Assembly (NCBI GenBank): GCA_947650285.1
Contig: CANTFL010000122.1
Location: 186,001-250,000, forward strand
Reading direction: 5' to 3'
Origin: Hyaloperonospora brassicae
Lineage: Eukaryota; Oomycota; Peronosporomycetes; Peronosporales; Peronosporaceae
DNA: 64,000 nt
Shown: positions 56,456 through 64,000 of the stretch, piece after piece
How positions within the stretch are numbered: the first letter of the stretch is position 1
How the letters are laid out: each line of letters opens with the position of its first letter
Made by a program: the position numbers and the translations under genes
The notes under the pieces: generated by a model
Seen by the model: the letters and a program-made list of their open reading frames with translations, nothing else
The model's database searches: none
What the model was told of the DNA's origin: nothing

Positions 56456-57433
56456 TTAGCAAGCCGCACAAGAACGCTTGCTGGTCAGCACAAAACGGTG
56501 CGTATCGTGCAGCATCCTACAGCTCGTCTTCAACGCAGAATCTTCCAACTCTGGATGGACCGTGGCAGCAATCTCTTGTTCGACGGGTGCAATCGTAGCT
56601 GGAGCAGGAGCACTTGCAACTTGCTCTAGCCGCCGCTGCGAGTTCGGTACCACCAGCTCATCATCAATCACCACGCGACTTTCCGAGTACGACTTGAACA
56701 AGTGTTCACTCAGACGATGGTTGTGGCGATTGATCTGGGCCACGACCCGGACGACATATTTGCTTTTACCGTGTCCTTCCGGGTCATTCGGCTTGCGTTC
56801 CGAGATACAGGCTCGGATCATGGCAGGGCATCCCATATAGCGATAGTGCTGCCGCGGCCGTTTACCTTTGCCACGGGGTTTTGTCTTGACACCGTGCGTG
56901 CACAAGTAAAGCTTCTTGACAAACCCAACACTCTCGTCAATGGGCTCCTTCATGCTGTTCCTCTTCGCCGCTCGAGAGTTTACAGCCTTTGCCGAGTCCG
57001 ACGTACGCAATCGCATTGGCTGATGCGTCGCCTCACAGTAGTCGTCCATGGCCCGATGGAAGTCATTCCACGAGTCAAAGCACTGGTCCATTCCAGCGCA
57101 CTGCACGAGCGCCAGTTCTTGCTCCTCCTCTTCCGCCATGGGTAGCAGCTGCGACGGATCTTCGTCAGCGTCTTCGCTGCCGTTCTCCTCCTCCTGTAGC
57201 TCCGTCTCTGCTTCGCGCTTGCCCAAGAGATTCGTAAAAGCCGACGCCGTCTGTTGCTGCTGCTGCTGCAGCTCCGCAATCTCTTCTTCTGCACTCGTCT
57301 GCGACGCCACAACGTCCGCATCACTAGCAGTAGGATCCGGACTCTTGTCTTCCATTTTCAGCGGCGGCGAGAAGCTCGAAGGTCCATCGAGAGACGGACT
57401 ATTGCGACGTCGCTCGCTGTCCGTCGAGTCCAT
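56456..57433 (-). CDS. FAR1-like zinc DNA-binding domain protein
   Basis: 325 aa from the ATG at 57433; single frame. Residues 1-110 are acidic and Gln-rich (a run of seven Gln). Residues about 120-245 resemble the FAR1/WRKY-GCM1 zinc fold found in MULE-type transposases and transcription factors derived from them: CFDSWNDFHRAMDDYCEATH, then KKLYLCTHGVKTKPRGKGKR, HYRYMGCPAMIRACI and NRHNHRLSEHLFKSY (Cys, Cys, His-x-His order). No transposase catalytic domain follows, so this is more likely a domesticated regulator than a live element. It ends 92 bp upstream of the first possible exon of dehydrogenase copy B. DNA target unknown. Confidence 0.72.
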   Translation of the reverse strand: MDSTDSERRRNSPSLDGPSSFSPPLKMEDKSPDPTASDADVVASQTSAEEEIAELQQQQQQTASAFTNLLGKREAETELQEEENGSEDADEDPSQLLPMAEEEEQELALVQCAGMDQCFDSWNDFHRAMDDYCEATHQPMRLRTSDSAKAVNSRAAKRNSMKEPIDESVGFVKKLYLCTHGVKTKPRGKGKRPRQHYRYMGCPAMIRACISERKPNDPEGHGKSKYVVRVVAQINRHNHRLSEHLFKSYSESRVVIDDELVVPNSQRRLEQVASAPAPATIAPVEQEIAATVHPELEDSALKTSCRMLHDTHRFVLTSKRSCAAC

Positions 57434-57593
57434 TAGTAGGGGGCGTGTGCGTCGACCGTCGGAGTAATACCGGTACGACAGCAAAAAAAGAGTCGGGTCT
57501 CTTTTTACGTCGCCACAAATATAGGATCGACGCCGTGTATTTGGTCCTCGGATCAACCCATGTCGCAAAACCCAAACAAAACAAAAAGCAGCG
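57434..57593. promoter_or_regulatory. Bidirectional promoter, FAR1-like / SUN
   Basis: 160 bp between divergent start codons. Holds an 8-bp inverted repeat, AAAAAGAG at 57485-57492 and CTCTTTTT at 57499-57506, with a 6-bp spacer. Confidence 0.55.
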
Positions 57594-60050
57594 ATGGCCG
57601 ACGGAAACGCCTATAGTCGACGCCTACGGAGTTTCCGACGCTCCGATGCGGCGCTTTCCGAGGAAGGAGAGGAGCTGGAAAACATCACGGGAGGTAGCTG
57701 TCGACAGTACGTTGTGAACGCGTCTGAGCCGGTGCAAAGGGCATTGGAACTGCGGTCAGGAGATGATTGCGAAGACGAGGACGAAGAGGACGACGAGTTT
57801 AGTGACTTTGAGGAGCCGGACGACGACTTTATGGGTCCAGTGTACCGCAGTACGGCGTACATTCCACCTTATGTGGGGAAAGAGGACATGACCGAGTCCG
57901 AGGGCGTCCAGGAAGAGGAGGAAGAGAGCGATTTTGCGCATGCAGTGCAACGTTCGGAGCTCAAGATGCGAGCGGCAGGAGCTGCTGCGTATCTTCAGAT
58001 ACCGAGACGTGCTGGTGGATTATGGCAGGAGTTGGTTGTGGAATCGAAGGCGGCCAAGACGGTGCTCAAGGGCTTGCGACGCTTGTGGCGCTTGGTGCTA
58101 CGCAATTCGTTCATGGCGGTGAATGTGTTGTGGCTGCTCGCGCCGCTGTGCTGCTTTGCAATTGCTATTTCGGTACCCCAGTACTTGAAAAGCGCGATTG
58201 AGTATGTGGACGTCTTTTCGATGTCAGGGACGGGTGCGCGTGGAAGTAGTGCACACGCAGGTGTTGAGGGAGAGACCATGAGATCGATGGTGCAGCAAGT
58301 CGTGGACTCGCAACTGCTGGGCATGAGCGAAGAAATGAAGCTACTGCGGCTACACTGTGCGATCTCAGGAACGAGAAATAGAGGCTCTTAAACAGCTTCA
58401 TGATTCGTTGCAGTACGCTCATGATGAAACGCAGCAACAGTTCAGTCTAGCTGGCTCCGACAGCATCATTGCAGCTCATATCGAGAAAGCTGTCGCTCAA
58501 CGTACAGAAGGACTGGTAAGTGTGTGTGGAACGCGTGTGAGTTGTTTGGTAGCAGTCTGATTGACACGCATCGTGTTGCTGTCCTTTTTACTTCGACACA
58601 GTGGGAAAGATTCTCGGAAAGTACAGTACAGCTACAGCAAGATCTGCATGTTGCAAGGGAACAGCAGGCCAAGCTTTTGTCGGTAGTAAAGGAGCAGGAA
58701 GAGAAGATGAACGTAAGCTACGTTGTTCTTCATCGTCTGTATCTATCTATTGCTTACGGCGTTGCTGCTTTTGACATGCAGTCTATGCAAGATAAGATGA
58801 TACAGCGCACAGCGGCATCGAGGTCCGATGCAGAAAACGAGTACGCGCGCGAGCGTGAGATGAGAAGAGAACTTGTTGAATGGCGTGACACGTTCAAGCG
58901 CGAGCTCGAGTCTGAGATCCAAAGTCGAATGCAGGGTGCTGAAAGTCGTATGTCAAGGGTGCTACAAGAGGAAAAGGAGGCATTGTCTTCCAGTGCCGAC
59001 GCTCTCCGGAGTCTAGATGCCACTGACCCTGGCATTCTCCGCGTCATTGAGGTGGCATTTCAGGCTGTCGAGATCAAGAAAACGGGACGCGTAGACCATG
59101 CAGCCTTGGCAAATGGCGCATCGGTCATTCATTCAGAGCGGTGCGTATGTGCAGGGTTGCGGGTCAACCGCAAATTGCGATGATTTGGCTCTTGCCTAAC
59201 GTAGCATGCTCTTGCGGCTTTTCCAGTGACCTCCTCTACCAGGACAGGTTGTCACCAGCGCAGCTGTTGATCCAGCTTCTGGGACCAAGAAACTCCGAAG
59301 ATGATGGCAGGTTCACGTCGCCTTCGTATCGCCGTGCGCCGGCCCCGTTTTTAGGACTGCTGCTGTCCTCGAGCGAGATTCCCTGGTGGCTCTCACGTCA
59401 TAACGGCCGACCAGAAACTGCATTGTCGGTATGCGTGCTCGCTCGTATGGTTATGTAGCTGTTGTTACGGTAAGTTCTGACATAAACATGCACTGCGCTA
59501 GGAAACGATGGAGATCGGTAGCTGCTGGGGCATCGCAGGCCCATCCGGTCGTCTCTCCGTCAAGTTTGCTCAGCAAATCGTTGCAGACTCCATCACAATT
59601 GACCACATCCCGGCCCAGATCGCTTCTGATTTCAGCTCTGCGCCAAACGAGTTCCGTGTCCTGGTGCGTGGACCAGTGTTTGTGCAGCAACCAGTCGTCG
59701 CGTCGTTGCTGTTGTTGTGGCGGAGCTCATGCGTGTTTATTTGTGCTTCTTAGGGCATCTTGGGTCACCCTCTGCGAGAGACAGTGGATTTTATATTCTT
59801 TGGCAATTTCTCGTACGCTAGCAAGGGCTCAGCTAGTCAGACATTCAAGCTTGCGTCTTCGCAGGTACGCGCTGCTCTTGTCGTACTCGATGTTGTCGAG
59901 TGCACGTCACGATCTCGATGTTTTGCTTTGTTGTGAGCATAGAGTCAACATTCGGCTATCGACGGTATTGTCCTAGACGTCCTATCGAACCACGGTCATC
60001 CCGACTACACTTGCCTGTATCGCTTCCGCGTGCACGGGCAACCTGTGTGA
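57594..60050 (+). CDS. SUN-domain inner nuclear membrane protein, with a frame break in exon 1
   Basis: LINC-complex SUN protein that binds KASH proteins in the nuclear envelope lumen. Exons 57594..58515, 58602..58712, 58782..59140, 59227..59428, 59502..59663, 59754..59864, 59943..60050; about 657 aa. The nucleoplasmic N-terminus is acidic. One membrane helix (VNVLWLLAPLCCFAIAISVP) lies near residues 175-197. Luminal coiled coil follows (REIEALKQLHDSLQYAHDET, QLQQDLHVAREQQAKLLS). The SUN fold covers the last about 180 residues: ALSETMEIGSCWGIAGPSGR, VKFAQQIVADSITIDHIP, FFGNFSYASKGSASQTFKL, and LSNHGHPDYTCLYRFRVHG. Exon 1 contains one base too many: the first frame stops at 58391 while the coil continues in the +1 frame from about 58357. 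Either a one-base error/mutation or an unusual intron explains it. Confidence 0.86.
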
Positions 60051-60294
60051 AGACACAGAAAGGGATGCGGGAAGCATCAACAGCAGCAAGATCGATGCCA
60101 AAGTAATCCAATCTATTCTATGACGGGGCGGACTTCGTTAGGCGTGTTTGGATGCTGCGCGCATCAGCGTCTGTTTTTCACTCATACGAACGTGCAGGCA
60201 CGACCGCAGCCACGCCGCCATGCGCTGATCATTCGCTCGGAGAAACGTTTCATCTTCCTGTTCAGCACATACCAGTCAAGATGAAGGCAACCTG

Positions 60295-61686
60295 TTAGAT
60301 GCAATCGATCAGCAACACTCTGATGGTTGTTACCTTGAGTGAAGAAGAATGCTGCTCGAGTCTACGTGTCACCAGCTTATGGACTACAGCATCGACCTTG
60401 CGTGTCAACGTGGGCGGAAGTAACAGCAATGGGGCCATTGCATCTCCTGGTGTCCTCTGCACAACTGCGTGTCTGACAATCTCATTCAGTTCTTCCGGCG
60501 TTGCAAGCAGGATGGCCAGCCACAACTTTGCACTCGGATCGAGACTTCCATCGTGCTGAAACCTCACGCGTTTCAACGCAAATCCATCAGTTTGAGTGCC
60601 AGCTGCAGATGATAGCAGCGACTCTCGTTTCTGAGCGAAAGCTGGGTCGGCTGGATTCAGCTGCTGCAACGAGTCCGGCATCGGAAGGTCGACAACGTCG
60701 AACGGGTTTGCAGCAATTGTGAAGCCGTAATTGCGCAGCAGCCGAAGATTACCGTGATTGCCGTAGCTAATGAAAAGCTGCTCGCCTCGCTCGTAAGCTT
60801 TTGTGGTATGCACTGTAAAGCCCTTCTGGGGATCAAACGCCTGGATGCACTCACCGCTTCACGGTCGACACACAACGGACCGTGGTCAGGAACACTATGC
60901 AAGCAACGAGGATCAATCCGTTGCACGCGTACCCGTTGTTCGCGTGATTGAACCAGTCAAAGAACGGAATGAGCGTGAATGGCTGATCCTGGCCGGACGT
61001 CGCGCGCGACATCAGGATGGAAATGGCCCAGAAGAACGCTTCCATCTTCACAAACTGGTTATGGCTGCCAAAAAGATGCCGATGAATCTGCGAGTAAAAG
61101 TGCACTCTGTCACCACATCACGTGCATCAGCTTACACGACTCCCGTGGCACACAACCCTGCGGACGCTGTTACACACCCGTGCTGCATTGCTCGACGCGC
61201 CTCCTCGCACCCTTGTAGCTCCTCCAGCTGCCGCTGCCTCCAAAACAACGGCAAGTCCACTACTCGAGGCAGTGCATTGACATACAGCTCTTCCAGCGGC
61301 AGCGTATCGACAGTCGTAGCCACGAGCGCTGCATCGGAGTCTCTCTCCGCGTAAGTGAAATTCACCAGCAAGTGCACCGCCATGACCAGCGCGTTGGGAA
61401 CAACCGAAGGTCCATTGCGTAGCGTCCGGTTCGACGCGAGCAGTGCTTCCCACTGCTGCACAAATCCAGGCGCTCTCTGCTGCGCAGTGTCCAGTGCACA
61501 GTCTGCTGAAAAGGGGTACCAGGCGTCGCGTCCAGCCTGGAACACCAGCGTGTCCTTTGGAATGTGCTCGCGCGCAACAACTCCTACGCCCATGCCCGGC
61601 ACAGCACGCGTTTCAATCGCGCTGGACACGACACCGCCGCAGGTGCGCCGCACGGCGTCGGCAATGCGTTTGAGCGCCACGTCCAT
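60295..61686 (-). CDS. SET-domain protein lysine methyltransferase (SETD/LSMT type)
   Basis: Exons from the 5' end: 61686..61178, 61106..60933 and 60856..60295; 414 aa. The SET core is split by an iSET insert as in Rubisco-LSMT/SETD3-6 enzymes. Motifs: GMGVGVVAREHIPKDTLVF (residues about 31-49), ATSGQDQPFTLIPFFDWFNH ending in the NH of the AdoMet site, FTVHTTKAYERGEQLFISYG and HGNLRLLRNYGFTI, with the catalytic Tyr in the ISYG motif. The C-terminal helical region (LWLAILLATPEELNEIV) fits the substrate-binding domain. The 60856 acceptor was chosen because it restores GGECIQAFDPQKGF in frame; an acceptor at 60840 would leave an impossible 14-nt intron. Substrate unknown. Divergent from HGH1. 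Confidence 0.88.
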
Positions 61687-61858
61687 CGACGACAGCGTCG
61701 CGCTTTGTACCCCGTCACCGCTTCGTGCACGACAACGAATGGGTACATTTGTCGACCCCGACCAATTGTCGGTCGATGCACATACCGGTTATACATCGAT
61801 ATCAACCGGTATCGATGGGTACGGCTCAGTACCGCGGCATTCACTGGACTGCGTGCTC
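61687..61858. promoter_or_regulatory. Bidirectional promoter with palindrome, SET / HGH1
   Basis: 172 bp between divergent start codons. ATACCGGTT at 61782-61790 and AACCGGTAT at 61804-61812 form a perfect 9-bp inverted repeat with a 13-bp spacer containing ATCGATAT. A further ATCGAT lies at 61811-61816. This looks like a binding site for a dimeric factor. Confidence 0.6.
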
Positions 61859-63259
61859 ATGACGGCGACAGCGACACCGACAGCGGCCGAGCAGGTCAAG
61901 TCCGTCGAGGAGCTCGTGTCGTTCCTGGCCCACTCCCGCCCCGAGGTGCGCAAGTCCGCGTCGAGTCTGCTCGTCCATCTGACCGCGTCGGACCAGGGCC
62001 TGTACCAGCTGCTGCAGCTCCCGAAGCCGGACGCGGTCCACGCGCTCTGTCGCATCGTGAGCGACATGCGGCCCATTGCCGAGGACGCGATCAAAGCGCT
62101 CATCAATCTGACGGCAGCGAATCCCGTGGCGTGTGAGCGCTCGCTGGCGTGTGGTCTGCTGGACCGCGTGATGGCGCACGTGGGCGACGACGAGTGGCGG
62201 CTCCTGGACTACTCGATGATGCTGTTGGCCAACGTGAGCACGACGCCCGAAGGCGCCAAGGCGCTGCTCGGATACGACGAGAAGCTCACGGATGCGTCGC
62301 TGATTGTGCTGCGCGAGAAGAAGATCCGGACGCTCACGAACGCGTTTCTCGACAGCCAAGCGGAACCTGATGGCATTGACAGCGCTGGGGAACCGAAATG
62401 GGACGACGAGTACCAGTACGTGGCCAACATACTCGCCAACATTAGCCAGCTGGAACAAGGTCGCGACTTTCTGCTCAAGATGCGACAAAGCACGTCGCTC
62501 GCTGGCGCGCTGCTGTTGCAGCTCAAGTCGCCGAACGTCGTGCGTCGACGAGGTGTTACTGCTGCACTCAAGAACTTGTGCTTTGACTCTGACAACCACT
62601 TTTATCTGTACGATCAACTGGACCTGCCGACGCACATGATGGTGTTACTCGCTGGCCCTGAGGAACTGGATGAAGACGACAAGATGGGTATGAACCCGGT
62701 CGTGTACAGCCAAGGCACGAGGAAGAAGCGCGAGCACGACCGACTCGTTCGGCTTGCTGCAGTCGACTGTCTACTGCTGCTGTGTACGACACGGAACGGG
62801 CGGAAGGAGCTGCGTCGCAAGAAGGTGTACCCGATCATCCGCGATGCGCATCTAGTGGAACCCGACGACGAGATTGGCGACCAGATTTACAAACTTGTTG
62901 ACTTTCTGATTCGCGACGAAGATGGCGAGGAGCCTGACTGGAATGAGGTGCGCGCCAAGTCTTTTGCAGCCGATCAAGAGACCAAGTTGACAGACGATGG
63001 CGAGACGGTATTGCCGCCGGCCGTTGCAGCGCCGGACACGGCACTTCAGCCAAAGGAACCCGTGGTACGGAGCAAAGCTGAGAGAAAACAGAGGACGGTT
63101 GAGAGAAAAGTTGTCACGGCGTCATCGACTCTTCCGACGAGTGGAGAGGACGAAGAGGTGTCAGAAGATGTTGCGGACCAGCTCACCAGCGAGATTTCGG
63201 CCCTGGACGTGAGTAGTGACGAGGAAGACGAAGACGAGGATGCTCTTGGCATGGATTAG
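61859..63259 (+). CDS. HGH1: HGH1, chaperone adaptor with ARM/HEAT repeats
   Basis: Intronless, 466 aa. HGH1 is a cytosolic chaperone co-factor that recruits Hsp90 and the TRiC chaperonin to eEF2 during its folding in yeast. Armadillo-like repeats run from about residue 15 to 360: AEDAIKALINLTAANPVACE, LDYSMMLLANVSTTPEGAKA, YQYVANILANISQLEQGRDF, GVTAALKNLCFDSDNHFYL. The DUF383/DUF384-type C-terminal part (RLAAVDCLLLLCTTRNGRKE, VYPIIRDAHLVEPDDEIGDQ) matches the family. The last about 100 residues are acidic and disordered (human HGH1 is shorter there). The ATG at 61859 is preferred: the frame is open for 168 codons upstream, but antisense to the SET gene. Confidence 0.92.
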   Translation: MTATATPTAAEQVKSVEELVSFLAHSRPEVRKSASSLLVHLTASDQGLYQLLQLPKPDAVHALCRIVSDMRPIAEDAIKALINLTAANPVACERSLACGLLDRVMAHVGDDEWRLLDYSMMLLANVSTTPEGAKALLGYDEKLTDASLIVLREKKIRTLTNAFLDSQAEPDGIDSAGEPKWDDEYQYVANILANISQLEQGRDFLLKMRQSTSLAGALLLQLKSPNVVRRRGVTAALKNLCFDSDNHFYLYDQLDLPTHMMVLLAGPEELDEDDKMGMNPVVYSQGTRKKREHDRLVRLAAVDCLLLLCTTRNGRKELRRKKVYPIIRDAHLVEPDDEIGDQIYKLVDFLIRDEDGEEPDWNEVRAKSFAADQETKLTDDGETVLPPAVAAPDTALQPKEPVVRSKAERKQRTVERKVVTASSTLPTSGEDEEVSEDVADQLTSEISALDVSSDEEDEDEDALGMD

Positions 63260-63615
63260 CTAGAGAGACAAAAGATGTATTGATTGATGTCATAGACCAT
63301 ATCGCATGTGCAGTTCATGGGGCTGTGTCTCTTGCATCAAGTTGTTAACATTTGGTGTCTACACGGCTGTGCGGCTACGGCGTCGCAGGATGCCTGGAAT
63401 CATGCGCTCTCTGAAGCGCGATCGTATGAGCAGGATAAAGTATACAGTACGACACGTTGCCGCTCGCGTTGGCGCGTATTCGACGATTGCTTTGTGTCTG
63501 AAAGCCGTTGAAGAGGTCCTCCTGCACTCTAGTACAATCAATTTATATCGGTCGCCTGTGTGGACGGCTTGCAACAGCTTCGAGGGCGGAATACATATAG
63601 TGCTGGCGAGCATGT
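63260..63615. other. Spacer between convergent genes
   Basis: 356 bp between the HGH1 stop and the cyclin stop. Nothing recognised beyond both 3' flanks. Confidence 0.55.
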
Positions 63616-64000
63616 TCAGGCGCTTTTGCCAAATCCGAGCGGATCCGCTGCCACTCCCATGAAGCGCTCTTTGCTGAACTTTCGTCGCGCAGCAGTGAGC
63701 TTGGCCATCCATCCCACGCATTTCGACGTGTTCCGCAGCATTTCCTTCATGTCTCCGACACAAGGGTCAAGGCTGCGCTCACTGTACGACGAGTGATGCT
63801 CCAGCGTCGGCGACTGTCAGTCGCATCGAGAAGCATGATGTTAGCTCAAGCCGCACTAGCTAACAAGCAGAGATTGACTCAACTCACCCAAACTGGAAAA
63901 TCGAGCATTTGCGTTCGCGCAATGTGAACCGCCGACGCAGCAATCGTTGACGGCAAGTACTTGATAAGCCTGTATTCCTGCAAGCTGCGATCAATCGCGT
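63616..64000 (-). CDS. Cyclin (A/B type), 3' end only
   Basis: Two exons at the right edge, 64000 (continuing outside)..63888 and 63798..63616. They encode the end of the cyclin C-terminal domain: DRSLQEYRLIKYLPSTIAAS, AVHIARTQMLDFPVW, then after the intron HHSSYSERSLDPCVGDMKEM and AKLTAARRKFSKERFMGVA. The EYxLIKYLPSxIAASA and KFSKERFMGVA features are those of mitotic (A/B) cyclins, which activate CDK1. The donor (GTGAGT) and phase are clean. The catalytically relevant cyclin box lies outside the window, so the exact class is not decided. Confidence 0.85.

Noticed and set aside
60841..60932. Splitting the SET gene with an extra exon at 60855-60894
   Set aside because: Would need a 14-nt intron; an acceptor at 60857 restores frame and the conserved spacing with one 76-nt intron.

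Overview
This is nuclear DNA of a eukaryote, and it reads as a peronosporalean oomycete (Phytophthora or downy-mildew type; genus not resolvable). Genes are dense, lie on both strands with gaps often of 150-400 bp, and carry short GT-AG introns (mostly 60-110 nt). An oomycete-type initiator element precedes the polyubiquitin gene. The protein set is eukaryotic throughout: CBP-type acetyltransferase, STRIP, MMS19, RRP12, PROPPIN, XAP5, SUN and HGH1.

Layout. 1-4.9 kb: 3' part of a CBP/p300-type histone acetyltransferase, convergent with a STRIP (STRIPAK) gene. 4.9-10.4 kb: gene-poor AT-rich gap holding a probable solo LTR. 10.4-11.8 kb: ankyrin-PH-RING protein. 11.8-16.0 kb: repeat-bearing spacer with a diverged 200-bp inverted repeat. 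16-22 kb: MMS19 (Fe-S delivery), mitochondrial ribosome recycling factor, an orphan helical protein. 23.4-29.0 kb: GT8 glycosyltransferase divergent from RRP12 (40S biogenesis). 29.6-38.4 kb: PROPPIN/WIPI (autophagy), XAP5/FAM50, AKTIP/FTS UEV protein, a tail-anchored coiled-coil protein whose coding end probably overlaps a convergent choline/ethanolamine phosphotransferase. 38.4-41.6 kb: mostly non-coding, with one unresolved multi-exon candidate. 41.6-47.8 kb: a second CDP-alcohol phosphatidyltransferase, an MFS transporter with a SEC14/CRAL-TRIO domain in its central loop, and an ankyrin-PH paralogue of the 10.4-kb gene. 48.8-51.9 kb: seven-repeat polyubiquitin and a four-helix COPI-associated-like protein. 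52-56.4 kb: tandem pair of 3-hydroxyisobutyrate-dehydrogenase-family genes. 56.5-64 kb: FAR1-like zinc protein and SUN-domain gene (divergent), SET-domain methyltransferase and HGH1 (divergent, around a palindrome), and the 3' end of a B-type cyclin.

Most genes are housekeeping. A membrane/lipid theme recurs between 23 and 52 kb (GT8 with membrane helices, PROPPIN, two CDP-alcohol transferases, MFS-SEC14, two PH proteins), but shared regulation is not shown by the sequence. The most unusual object is the MFS-SEC14-MFS fusion at 43.2-45.7 kb. Exon structures were worked out by eye from splice motifs, frame continuity and remembered family patterns; none has transcript support.
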